IMG/VR virus record: IMGVR_UViG_3300037247_000411 | Span: 1 to 47,932 of that record | From: a virus | Reading direction: 5' to 3' (one strand) | Length of the DNA stretch: 47,932 nt | In this document: positions 27,123 through 33,339 of the stretch, one piece after another | Numbering within the stretch: position 1 is the first letter of the stretch | Layout: each line of letters starts with the position of its first letter | Notes under the pieces: generated by a model | What the model was told of the DNA's origin: nothing | Databases searched by the model: none | The model's input: the letters and a program-made list of their open reading frames with translations, nothing else | Translations under genes and position numbers: made by a program

Positions 27123-27482
27123 CTATACTTCTAAAGTTAACCTTAAACATTTCCAATCAACATTAATTGCTGCTCCCGTAATTACCCTGATAAGTACATC
27201 TGTACTAAGTATCACAAAGCTTACAACCCAGCCTGCTGGAGCTTGGTCAAATATGTTACCAACAGCTCCCTGCCTTGATACAGCACCTGAGTTATTAGCG
27301 AAGATTGCTTCTTTAACAAATCCACCTTTCTCGGTAAGGTCATCTTTCTTAGCTGATACATCTATACTAATCTTAAAAGCTTTATCAGTGGGAATTGGAA
27401 CTGTGTCGATAGTCTGGATTGCTGAGGTCGTAGTTGTTAAGGTAGTCTTAGTACCAACACCACTACCTCCTGTTAAACGCAT
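27123..27482 (-). CDS. Small beta structural protein
   Basis: A 119-residue protein rich in Thr at the start (TKTTLTTTTSAIQTIDTVPI) then beta strands (FKISIDVSAKKDD; VSFVILSTDVLIRVITG). No signal peptide. It resembles small phage beta-sandwich proteins that trim capsids or fibres. Two bases separate it from the upstream gene. Confidence 0.5.
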   Translation of the reverse strand: MRLTGGSGVGTKTTLTTTTSAIQTIDTVPIPTDKAFKISIDVSAKKDDLTEKGGFVKEAIFANNSGAVSRQGAVGNIFDQAPAGWVVSFVILSTDVLIRVITGAAINVDWKCLRLTLEV

Positions 27483-27484
27483 AA

Positions 27485-27808
27485 CTAGAACCCCACCGTT
27501 ACCATGATAACAGCATCCTGACCAGCGACAGCGTTTATAAACTCAAAGGTCTTTATGGCTTGAAGGCACTCAAGGTAGATTACATTCTTAGGCTCACGTA
27601 AATGCCCAAGAGTTAGTGAAGCATCAACACCACCTACTGTAAACCTTAGACTATTATCTTCAACGGTTATAACAGCACCAACCGGAGAACGATTAGAGTC
27701 TCCAGGATGAACCAGCTCAGCAGCTGTTAGTCCTTGTGAAGCATCAGTACCTGTCATCTTAAAGGTTGGCTGTGGAGTACCAGCCGTTATTCTTGTCTGT
27801 CTTGACAT
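27485..27808 (-). CDS. Small beta structural protein
   Basis: A 107-residue protein with segments PVGAVITVEDNSLRFTVGG and YLECLQAIKTFEFINAV, a pattern seen in small phage virion proteins. It lies just after the small terminase gene, in the virion arm, and probably forms part of the particle. Function otherwise unknown. Confidence 0.5.
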   Translation of the reverse strand: MSRQTRITAGTPQPTFKMTGTDASQGLTAAELVHPGDSNRSPVGAVITVEDNSLRFTVGGVDASLTLGHLREPKNVIYLECLQAIKTFEFINAVAGQDAVIMVTVGF

Positions 27809-27812
27809 AATA

Positions 27813-28316
27813 TTATTCCTCTTCTATAGTTTGAATCTCCACACTTTCAGCATCTACAATAGGAGCATCTTTCATTGCCCTTCGTTTTATTTCTTCAAGG
27901 TCATCTTTATCAAAAACTGCGTTAGCTATAAGCATTCTTTTAACAGGACTGTGTCCGCCCATATCAAGAACCCTAATTGCACTCTTTAACTTATCCCCTT
28001 CCTTAGAACCATTTGCCATAATATCCCGCATCGTGTCGAGGGCTAAAGGTAATAACTCTTTAATATCTTTAGCTATGTCGATTGCACCATTATCCCTTAA
28101 AAGAGCGAGACGAGAAAGTTCTTGCTTGACTATTGAGCTGTTAAGGTTGTTGACAACGGTTGCTGTGGTTATACCAAGTAGCTCAGAAATCTCAATATTC
28201 TTAAAGCCTAGCACGTGCAAACGGGCTACTTCCCTGTGCCGACCCCAAAGTTTCTTGAGCATATTCTGTCTATCGGTTTGCTTCTGTAGTTGCTCGGTGG
28301 AGTATAAACTGTTCAT
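27813..28316 (-). CDS. terS: Terminase small subunit, HTH type
   Basis: A 167-residue protein, first gene of the leftward arm. Residues about 24-65 form a helix-turn-helix of the small-terminase kind (WGRHREVARLHVLGFKNIEI, then SELLGITTATVVNNLNS); residues 70-125 are helical and oligomerising, and the tail is acidic. It would recognise the phage packaging site and load the large subunit. It is unusually far from terL (about 8.3 kb). A divergent non-coding region lies immediately upstream. A sigma-type or regulator HTH is the alternative reading. Confidence 0.7.
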   Translation of the reverse strand: MNSLYSTEQLQKQTDRQNMLKKLWGRHREVARLHVLGFKNIEISELLGITTATVVNNLNSSIVKQELSRLALLRDNGAIDIAKDIKELLPLALDTMRDIMANGSKEGDKLKSAIRVLDMGGHSPVKRMLIANAVFDKDDLEEIKRRAMKDAPIVDAESVEIQTIEEE

Positions 28317-28425
28317 TTTAGGTGATAGAAGTTACAACAGTTTGAGGTAAGATACAATAAAATAATGGGAGTATTTAAGAGGTGCTATCACCCTTTCAAA
28401 GACCTCTGTCGAAGGTAGGGTCGAG

Positions 28426-28507
28426 GGGGATATAAGGCTGACCATTAGGGAAAACTCAGAAATTTTGTAAGAGCACCCGTTATTGTGTCCCCGAGCCTAA
28501 AATCCCC
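28426..28507. repeat. Imperfect 14-bp inverted repeat in the divergent region
   Basis: GGGGATATAAGGCT at 28426-28439 pairs with AGCCTAAAATCCCC at 28494-28507 at 12 of 14 positions. The 54-nt interval carries AAAACTCAGAAATTTTG. It could be a leader RNA hairpin of either arm, an origin structure or a protein site. No T-run marks it as a terminator. Confidence 0.6.
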
Positions 28508-28698
28508 AAGCACCCATCCCCTAGCCATGTATTTAGTGTATGGTCATTAATGTCATGGTGGCAGACTAGGTATGACATTCTGTCATGGTTCAACATGTCA
28601 TATATCATATTGAATCAGGAATTGCAAATTAATGGGGTGCGTATGAAAATAAATTAAATAATGCTTGACTGGTATTATGTAATGGGGTTAACTTTATT

Positions 28699-28718
28699 TG
28701 TCGGTCAGGACACCGACA
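28699..28718. promoter_or_regulatory. 7-bp hairpin or operator
   Basis: TGTCGGT and ACCGACA are exact inverted repeats around a 6-nt loop. There is no T-run, so it is not a simple terminator. It lies about 85 bp before the first rightward gene, fitting an operator or leader hairpin. Confidence 0.5.
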
Positions 28719-28751
28719 TCACAATTTGGCTGTTTGACAATTTGGCAGACT

Positions 28752-28767
28752 AACGTGTCATCACGTT
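28752..28767. promoter_or_regulatory. Palindrome AACGTG-TCAT-CACGTT
   Basis: Exact 6-bp arms around TCAT, 35 bp before the start of the first rightward gene and overlapping one TGTCAT hexamer. The location suits a repressor or activator site controlling the rightward arm. Confidence 0.5.
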
Positions 28768-28801
28768 GGTAATTCATAATCATAATAACAAGGATATAAT
28801 A

Positions 28802-29233
28802 ATGGATAATAATAATATGGTTATCAATACTGGTAACTTGAAGGATGTTAAAATCAACCTCGTACATGAACGCAAGATGACAATGAAAATATTGGGTCAG
28901 GATACGGATTTTAATTTGGTATTCAATTTTGATGGTAATGTAATGCGGGATGTAATCAATCAAGCAGTGCGTATGTCGAAGACTGACTTCGGTAATATGT
29001 TACGTCAATGGGTTAATCAGGGCGTTGATACTGGTACACAGGATGCGGTTGATTGGATTGACAGCATGACTGGTAAACCAATACAAATCAATGTTGAATC
29101 AGCCGGTCATCGCCCAAGCGCACCAATTACAACCAATGCGGTTGCGAACCAATGGAAATCATTGGACAAGGATGAACAGTTGAAACGGTTGGAAGCTTTG
29201 GCAAAACAGGTTGGTGTTGACTTGAAACTGTAA
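28802..29233 (+). CDS. First rightward gene, unknown protein with foreign codon use
   Basis: A 143-residue protein I do not recognise. ATG 28802 follows AAGGAT; an upstream in-frame TTG at 28766 lies in the palindrome and is less likely. The protein opens with an Asn-rich stretch, has a beta-rich part (residues 10-50), then helices (VMRDVINQAVRMSKTDFGNM) and a helical end. All six Arg codons are CGN and Leu is mostly TTG, whereas neighbouring genes use AGA/AGG, CTT and CTA. It stands alone between two non-coding islands and ends in its own terminator. This suggests recent acquisition and independent control; host takeover or regulation are guesses. Confidence 0.7.
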   Translation: MDNNNMVINTGNLKDVKINLVHERKMTMKILGQDTDFNLVFNFDGNVMRDVINQAVRMSKTDFGNMLRQWVNQGVDTGTQDAVDWIDSMTGKPIQINVESAGHRPSAPITTNAVANQWKSLDKDEQLKRLEALAKQVGVDLKL

Positions 29234-29240
29234 ATAATGG

Positions 29241-29277
29241 AATACCCATCAGTCTAACGATTGGTGGGTATTTTTTT
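29241..29277 (+). terminator. Rho-independent terminator
   Basis: AATACCCATCA pairs with TTGGTGGGTATT (one wobble) around a short loop and is followed by seven T. It begins 7 nt after the stop of the 28802-29233 gene, so that gene is a one-gene transcription unit. Confidence 0.85.
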
Positions 29278-29289
29278 GTCCAACCGGTC

Positions 29290-29322
29290 AGGATGGTTGT
29301 CCGAAATTCAACCGACCAGTCT
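29290..29322. repeat. 33-bp palindromic element, copy 5 (degenerate)
   Basis: The left core GTTGTCCGAA and centre A fit the consensus; the right core is TTCAACCGAC instead of TTCGGACAAC. Outer arms are AGGAT and AGTCT. It lies 13 nt after the terminator at 29241-29277 and far from a start codon. A matching right half occurs at 29430-29444. Confidence 0.6.
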
Positions 29323-29429
29323 ACGAAATATTACCTTTAGGGATACAGAGACGTGGGTCAAAGGATGTCAATGTAGTTTTGTTACCTGTAGCGTTGGTAA
29401 CAGGGGGGTGTACCATGTCATCAAAACTG

Positions 29430-29444
29430 TCGGACAACCAGCCT
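29430..29444. repeat. Right half of the palindromic element
   Basis: TCGGACAACCAGCCT equals the right half of the 33-bp element, with no left half directly before it. Together with the good left half at 29290-29306 it could be one element split by about 123 bp. Confidence 0.5.
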
Positions 29445-29473
29445 ATCTCTTTGTCTCTCTCTTGTTCTGTTTT

Positions 29474-29504
29474 AAAAAAAAAAAAAAAAAATAAAAAAAA
29501 AAAA
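29474..29504. repeat. Poly-A tract (18 A, T, 12 A)
   Basis: The longest homopolymer of the window, in non-coding DNA between two half-elements. A-tracts bend DNA and melt easily, as at many origins and strong promoters. Its length is likely to vary between genomes and between sequencing methods. Confidence 0.85.
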
Positions 29505-29568
29505 GAATAACAAAAACCCTAAAGATTTAGACTACCACACAGTACACTAGCACATGACACTACAGGAT

Positions 29569-29582
29569 GTTCTAGTTGTCCG
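29569..29582. repeat. Left half of the palindromic element
   Basis: GTTCTAGTTGTCCG matches the left half of the 33-bp element in its GTTCT-flanked form (as in copy 2). The right half is missing. It may be a decayed copy or a half-site. Confidence 0.45.
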
Positions 29583-29666
29583 CATGAATTGGGGGAAGTG
29601 TATGGGGGGTATGTAACCAACGAAACATGTTACAACGCTACAATAAACCCTGTCTACCAACAGTAC

Positions 29667-29682
29667 GACATTTGTAAATGTC
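29667..29682. promoter_or_regulatory. Inverted repeat GACATTT-GT-AAATGTC
   Basis: Exact 7-bp arms with a 2-nt centre, too tight for an RNA hairpin of full length, hence more likely a dimeric protein site. It lies about 300 bp before the small-gene block. Confidence 0.5.
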
Positions 29683-29720
29683 TTGCAACCAACGGTTATT
29701 ATCCGTAAATTGTTGATACG

Positions 29721-29745
29721 CATAACACCGATGTATTGTGTTATG
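29721..29745. promoter_or_regulatory. 8-bp inverted repeat with 9-nt loop
   Basis: CATAACAC and GTGTTATG are exact inverted repeats around CGATGTATT. No T-run follows on either side. It could be an operator, an origin hairpin or a leader RNA structure. Confidence 0.5.
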
Positions 29746-29985
29746 TTGGTCAGGTTATTTGACAGGTTGTAATCGTTAGCGGTCATACCGATATATATTT
29801 ATAGCCTCCAAACTGTAATCATATCAAAGGACACTAACGGTTGCGCCTGTCATACAGTTATTTGACAAATCATTATACAGCCATCAGCAAGCTTATTCTG
29901 CCTCGTAAATCTCCTATGCTAGTTCGATTGTATGAGGTCTGGTTGGTGGCTGTACCATTACACTAATAATAATAAGGAGAATAAT

Positions 29986-30201
29986 ATGGCTGTAATTGAA
30001 CTTGAGTCAGTTGGAACTACTCTTGATTTAGATACAGGAATGACCTACCCAACAAATGCTGATAATACATATGATAAAGAATCAGGTTGTTCATTGAAGG
30101 AGATGAATTTTTCAGAAGATAGTTATGACTGGTATACACAGTTATCTGTGAAAGATAAATGGATTGTAGACAACTGGTTATTACTTAATGAAAAGGAATA
30201 A
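29986..30201 (+). CDS. Small hypothetical protein, first of the early block
   Basis: A 71-residue acidic protein (MAVIELESVGTTLDLDTGMT). ATG 29986 has an AAGGAG site 8 nt upstream; a longer in-frame start lacks one. Unknown function. It opens a block of about 20 small genes typical of early host-modifying phage proteins. Confidence 0.7.
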   Translation: MAVIELESVGTTLDLDTGMTYPTNADNTYDKESGCSLKEMNFSEDSYDWYTQLSVKDKWIVDNWLLLNEKE

Positions 30202-30205
30202 TAAT

Positions 30206-30394
30206 ATGGTAGATGTAATTATAGATGAGAAGGAAGGTGTTAAAAATAGATACAGTTTAATGCTTAATGGAAAAGAAATATGTATATGCTCATCTAAACG
30301 AGTCGCAGAATATATACAGGAAATAGTATTGCATGACTTCGATTATAATAATGAGGATTATGTAATAACTATGTTGCAAAAGCTTACACAATAA
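30206..30394 (+). CDS. Small hypothetical protein
   Basis: A 62-residue protein (MVDVIIDEKEGVKNRYSLML) with a probable beta hairpin followed by helices. ATG 30206 is preceded by AAAAGGAAT; an in-frame ATG at 30188 overlaps the upstream gene's end and would use those very bases as codons. Unknown function. Confidence 0.65.
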   Translation: MVDVIIDEKEGVKNRYSLMLNGKEICICSSKRVAEYIQEIVLHDFDYNNEDYVITMLQKLTQ

Positions 30395-30411
30395 GAAGGA
30401 ATAATAATAAT

Positions 30412-30681
30412 ATGGATATGTATGTAAAACATAAAAGACCTGCGGAATACACAAAAGGACAGGATGTTATTTGTTGTGTTTCACAGGTAGCTTTTAGCGG
30501 TAAAATTGTTGACATTAATCCTAAAAAGACTGATGATGTAGATGACATTACAGGGTATAAAATACAGCTTAGAAGTGAAGTAGCAGGGTTTTTAACAGAC
30601 TGTTATAATTCTATTTTCGGAAAGGTATTTGACCATGTATGGATTAATGAAACTGAATTAGTAAGTCTTAACAACTTCTAA
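30412..30681 (+). CDS. Small hypothetical protein
   Basis: An 89-residue protein with a beta-barrel-like pattern (EYTKGQDVICCVSQVAFSGK; KIQLRSEVAGFLTDC), perhaps an SH3- or Tudor-like small fold. The GAAGG site is followed by AATAATAAT and ATG 30412. No family recognised. Confidence 0.65.
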   Translation: MDMYVKHKRPAEYTKGQDVICCVSQVAFSGKIVDINPKKTDDVDDITGYKIQLRSEVAGFLTDCYNSIFGKVFDHVWINETELVSLNNF

Positions 30682-30702
30682 TAATAAACAGGAATAATAA
30701 TA

Positions 30703-30978
30703 ATGAATAATAATCAAGAAGTGTTTGATGTACCTACTCTTGGCTATACTGATTGGAAGGAAACTACCAAGAAAGTTATAGAGTTTGGTATAAAAAACTG
30801 GAATGGTACAAAGGTTAAAAAACCTATGGTGTTTAACTTTCCAACGTATGTTGGAACAGTCAGTCAATCTTTAACCTTTATAGCACAGCTTAACAACCGG
30901 TTCAAGCTAGGAGGTTTATGGGTACAAGCTGTATGGAATAGACCTGATGGAACAGTTGTAGTGCGTTACATTGATTAA
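30703..30978 (+). CDS. Small hypothetical protein
   Basis: A 91-residue protein (MNNNQEVFDVPTLGYTDWKE). Its end, FKLGGLWVQAVWNRPDGTVV, looks like a beta hairpin. The AGGAATAATAATA leader fits the style of the block. Unknown role. Confidence 0.65.
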   Translation: MNNNQEVFDVPTLGYTDWKETTKKVIEFGIKNWNGTKVKKPMVFNFPTYVGTVSQSLTFIAQLNNRFKLGGLWVQAVWNRPDGTVVVRYID

Positions 30979-30990
30979 CAGGAGGTTAAT

Positions 30991-31224
30991 ATGAATCATG
31001 TAAACAAAGCTATTGTAAAAGCAAGTAACAAAGTAGAAATGATAGAAAAAACGTTACTAAATGCTACCGATGATGAGCTTGATTTGATGAAAGAGTTAGC
31101 AGAAAGTAATGGTGCTACTGCTAGTTCTAAAGACTTGCACCTAGAAGAAACTTTCTATAATGATTTAGAAGAGTTAATAGATAATATCATCGCAGAAAGA
31201 CTTATATTAAGGAGTATGGATTGA
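30991..31224 (+). CDS. Small hypothetical protein, helical and acidic
   Basis: A 77-residue, almost fully helical acidic protein with a CAGGAGG ribosome site 6 nt before ATG 30991. It overlaps the next gene by 4 nt (its TGA lies inside the TTG start region). Unknown role; small acidic helical early proteins often bind host factors, which is only a suggestion here. Confidence 0.7.
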   Translation: MNHVNKAIVKASNKVEMIEKTLLNATDDELDLMKELAESNGATASSKDLHLEETFYNDLEELIDNIIAERLILRSMD

Positions 31225-31490
31225 AAAATAAACCGATAGCATATAGAACGCAGGAACAAGTTAGAAGTGCACTTTTGCACGTCTCAAGCATAATGCGTTA
31301 TCCATCAAAGCACACTAGGGTAGATAAACCTATAGTGCATATTCGTAATAACAAGGCATGTCTGGTACTCAGCAAAAGGAGCTGCACAGCTTCTGTAGTG
31401 CTTGACCTCAGAAATGATTGGTGTAAGCAGTGGGTTTACAAATTACTTGGGCGGAAGTTATACCAGTCAACATTTAACAAAGGAGATTAA
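31221..31490 (+). CDS. Small hypothetical protein, TTG start
   Basis: An 89-residue basic protein (MKNKPIAYRTQEQVRSALLH). The start is TTG 31221, chosen because AAGGAG lies 7 nt upstream. The protein has four Cys without zinc-type spacing. Unknown role. Confidence 0.65.
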   Translation: MKNKPIAYRTQEQVRSALLHVSSIMRYPSKHTRVDKPIVHIRNNKACLVLSKRSCTASVVLDLRNDWCKQWVYKLLGRKLYQSTFNKGD

Positions 31491-31491
31491 T

Positions 31492-31677
31492 ATGAAACAG
31501 CTATATGTAGTATGTTATTATGACTATCATGGTGATAAAATAGTTCAATGTATTACAGATAATTTTAAAAAATGGCTTGAGCAAAATAATAAGGAGCTGA
31601 AAGAAAACCATTTGAGTATTAGGGCAGAAGAAGACTTTAGTGTTGAGAATGTTGAATTTATACAGTTTGATAAATAA
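31492..31677 (+). CDS. Small hypothetical protein
   Basis: A 61-residue protein (MKQLYVVCYYDYHGDKIVQC). The pattern strand-loop-strand followed by EQNNKELKENHLSIRAEEDF suggests a small alpha/beta fold. ATG 31492 has an AAAGGAG site; an in-frame upstream start at 31402 would overlap the previous gene extensively. Unknown role. Confidence 0.7.
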   Translation: MKQLYVVCYYDYHGDKIVQCITDNFKKWLEQNNKELKENHLSIRAEEDFSVENVEFIQFDK

Positions 31678-31688
31678 AGGAGAATAAT

Positions 31689-31889
31689 ATGTCTGGAGGA
31701 ATAGACGACATTAATAACGAGACAAGTCATAAGTTATTAACTGAAATAGTAGAAAGAAATAAAGGCAGAGCCTGTTTTGAGTTATTCGGCGTACTTCCCG
31801 ATAAATTTGTTGGAACAGTTAAGAGAACTTTCCTATATAAAAGTAGGAAGTTCCTTGTGGTGTTAAAGGACATGACTAATGGAGACTGA
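31689..31889 (+). CDS. Small hypothetical protein
   Basis: A 66-residue protein (MSGGIDDINNETSHKLLTEI) with a basic C-terminal half. AAAGGAG precedes ATG 31689. It overlaps the next gene by 11 nt. Unknown role. Confidence 0.65.
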   Translation: MSGGIDDINNETSHKLLTEIVERNKGRACFELFGVLPDKFVGTVKRTFLYKSRKFLVVLKDMTNGD

Positions 31890-32142
31890 TGAAAAGTTTA
31901 ATGATGTATACTTAACAAAGACTGACCTCGAAAAGATAGTTGGAATAACTGCACCAACTGAGACGCTTACCATTGTGGATAACAGAACAGGTATAAAGAT
32001 AATCATTGAACCTTACATAAAAGGTAAGGGTGTAGAGGTAAAGGTCAACAGGAAGATAAACATAAGACAGTTACTTAAAGCAGCCGGTGTTAGAAAGAAG
32101 ATGTTCAAGATACCGGCTAAGTATAGGAGAAAGTACAGATGA
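31879..32142 (+). CDS. Small basic protein, possible nucleic-acid binder
   Basis: An 87-residue protein. The N-terminal half is mixed; the C-terminus is strongly basic (AAGVRKKMFKIPAKYRRKYR). That charge pattern suggests DNA or RNA contact. It overlaps both neighbours. No recognised family. Confidence 0.65.
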   Translation: METDEKFNDVYLTKTDLEKIVGITAPTETLTIVDNRTGIKIIIEPYIKGKGVEVKVNRKINIRQLLKAAGVRKKMFKIPAKYRRKYR

Positions 32143-32297
32143 ATAAACTAGAAGAAAGAATAAAAAAGTTCCTTGAGGAGAAGTATCCTTATGAATGGCT
32201 ATGGAAAAGGCGTATAAGACTTGATGCAATATTAGACTATATTAAATGGAACAAGGAAGATAATATAGCTCGGAACACTAGACGTAATGACAGATAG
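32139..32297 (+). CDS. Very small basic hypothetical protein
   Basis: A 52-residue reading frame (MNKLEERIKKFLEEKYPYEW and on) from ATG 32139 to TAG 32297, overlapping the previous gene by 4 nt. It is helical, Lys/Arg-rich and Trp-containing. Tight coupling and codon use like its neighbours support it as a gene. Its stop codon lies in palindromic element copy 6. Confidence 0.55.
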   Translation: MNKLEERIKKFLEEKYPYEWLWKRRIRLDAILDYIKWNKEDNIARNTRRNDR

Positions 32298-32328
32298 ACT
32301 ACTTGTCCGAATTTCGGACAAGGAGGCT
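32296..32328. repeat. 33-bp palindromic element, copy 6 (perfect core)
   Basis: CTTGTCCGAA, T, TTCGGACAAG form a perfect 10-bp inverted core; outer arms are AGACT and AGGCT. The element starts on the stop codon of the 52-residue gene and ends 20 nt before ATG 32349, so it fills the whole gene boundary. Confidence 0.85.
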
Positions 32329-32348
32329 ATTATAAAGAGGGTATAAGA

Positions 32349-32537
32349 ATGACTTATAAAAATCAATATCCCACAGACTCACATTTCAAGACACTAAATA
32401 TACCTAAATGGAAAGAGAAGAAGTGTTCTTACTGTGAAAAGATATTTAAAACAACAAAAAATAATAAGCATTGTTGTAGTAGTACTTGCCACAAGGCTCT
32501 TATGAAACAGCAAAAAGAAAAGAGACTAAGAAAATGA
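32349..32537 (+). CDS. Small zinc-finger protein
   Basis: A 62-residue basic protein. CSYC, then after 14 residues the HCCSSTCHK cluster, gives a treble-clef-like zinc site (Cys pairs about 15-18 residues apart). Such small phage fingers often bind nucleic acid. It follows palindromic element 6 and ends in a run of Lys and Arg. The TGA overlaps the next start. Confidence 0.65.
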   Translation: MTYKNQYPTDSHFKTLNIPKWKEKKCSYCEKIFKTTKNNKHCCSSTCHKALMKQQKEKRLRK

Positions 32538-32899
32538 GAAAAAGTATTGTCCTGTCAACTAGGACGGATATAATTGTAGTTGCTAAGCTTGCTCAGTTAT
32601 ATGAGCAGGAACTGAGTGTAGATAGACCACGTACTAAGTCTGCACTTATAGATATGTGCTTACATAGCCTGTTACAAATTGCTGAGAATAATAAGATGTT
32701 AAAGGAAGACGTACTAAAGATAGAAACTGAGGCACAGGCATATAAGTGTCTTATGATGCTAGGTTACGATATAAGGGATGAAAACTTACGGATACCTAAA
32801 GACATATTTAGAAATATAAGAGAAGAATCTATTAGGAGTACAGACAGCGAAATAGATATAATAAAGAAAGCTATTGAAAAAGTAGATAAAGATTTATAA
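32534..32899 (+). CDS. Hypothetical protein, possible ribbon-helix-helix regulator
   Basis: A 121-residue protein. From ATG 32534 it begins MRKSIVLSTRTDIIVVAKLA, then helices with RPRTKSALIDMCLHSLLQI, a layout resembling a ribbon-helix-helix domain (short strand, two helices). The rest is charged helix. DNA binding is inferred and weak. It overlaps the zinc-finger gene by 4 nt. Confidence 0.55.
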   Translation: MRKSIVLSTRTDIIVVAKLAQLYEQELSVDRPRTKSALIDMCLHSLLQIAENNKMLKEDVLKIETEAQAYKCLMMLGYDIRDENLRIPKDIFRNIREESIRSTDSEIDIIKKAIEKVDKDL

Positions 32900-32931
32900 A
32901 TGATAGAATTTAGTGGCAGTACGAGTTAAAA

Positions 32932-32951
32932 ATATTACTTGCATGTAATAT
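32932..32951. promoter_or_regulatory. Inverted repeat ATATTAC-TTGCAT-GTAATAT
   Basis: Exact 7-bp arms with a 6-nt centre in the 100-bp gap before the gene at 33000. TTGCAT in the centre could be a -35 box, but no clear -10 box follows. It may be an operator for the next genes. Confidence 0.45.
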
Positions 32952-32999
32952 GAATATGATGTAAGTTACTACCATGATAACCGCAAAAACATTTTGGTT

Positions 33000-33305
33000 A
33001 TGAATAATAAGAATAATAGAAAGAATAAAGGCTTAGTCCTTATACCTGAGAAAGGAACTATACTACCTACCAAAGAAGCCTTCGTTGATGTGCCTAAAGA
33101 CATACTTAAAGGTCTCGATGTCCTTATAAATAAAACCAACAGGAAGCATACAGAACTTGATGCAGAAATGCTAGTTCTTTATGATAAAAGGACAAGTATA
33201 TACCTTGAAGAAAGCAATGTAAGAAAAGTAGTTGGCGCACAGTTATATCACATGAGAAAAGATTTCTTGTTTACACAGGGAAATGAAAAGATACGCTTAA
33301 GATAA
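33000..33305 (+). CDS. Hypothetical protein, RHH-like or helical
   Basis: A 101-residue protein (MNNKNNRKNKGLVLIPEKGT). The start is uncertain: ATG 33000 has no clear ribosome site, and TTG 32994 is in frame. The segment VDVPKDILKGLDVLINKTNR could be a small DNA-binding helix pair. It is preceded by a 100-bp gap, so it may have its own promoter. Confidence 0.55.
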   Translation: MNNKNNRKNKGLVLIPEKGTILPTKEAFVDVPKDILKGLDVLINKTNRKHTELDAEMLVLYDKRTSIYLEESNVRKVVGAQLYHMRKDFLFTQGNEKIRLR

Positions 33306-33339
33306 GTGTATAATTATAAATAATAATAAGGAGCTAATA

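Larger units (their letters stand above)
28317..28801. promoter_or_regulatory. Divergent control region between the two genome arms
   Basis: About 485 bp without a credible gene, between terS (leftward) and the first rightward gene. It holds an 8-bp inverted repeat GGTGATAG / CTATCACC (28321-28328, 28385-28392), the long repeat 28426-28507, several TGTCAT hexamers, a 7-bp hairpin (28699-28718), two direct ACAATTTGGC repeats (28721-28730, 28737-28746) and the palindrome at 28752-28767. TTGACA at 28734-28739 and TTGACT at 28665-28670 could be -35 boxes, but no convincing -10 box lies 16-18 nt downstream. Both arms must be transcribed from here or nearby. Confidence 0.6.
29278..29985. other. Second non-coding island (candidate origin/regulatory region)
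   Basis: About 700 bp without a supportable gene. It contains palindromic element copy 5, two half-elements, a 7-bp hairpin TGTTACC/GGTAACA (29380-29402), the A-tract, two exact inverted repeats, two copies of TTATTTGACA (29755-29764 and 29858-29867) and two TGTCAT copies plus one ATGACA. The base composition is closer to that of the preceding foreign-looking gene than to the small-gene block that follows. Promoters for the small-gene block probably lie here; an origin is possible. Confidence 0.5.

Noticed and set aside
28665-28693. Promoter with TTGACT and a 17-nt spacer
   Set aside because: The hexamer in the -10 position is TTAACT, matching the consensus at only three positions; not strong enough to call.
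28734-28762. Promoter with perfect TTGACA
   Set aside because: At 17 nt spacing the -10 hexamer is GTCATC; no TATAAT-like box at 16-18 nt.
28694-28963. Leftward frame of 89 codons over the start of the first rightward gene
   Set aside because: No ribosome site, overlaps a better supported gene and crosses the palindrome region.
29261-29494. Rightward frame of 77 codons ending in Lys repeats
   Set aside because: It begins inside the terminator stem, uses TTG without a ribosome site and ends by reading through the poly-A tract.
29547-29786. Leftward frame of 79 codons in the second non-coding island
   Set aside because: Spans inverted repeats, has no ribosome site and an implausible composition.
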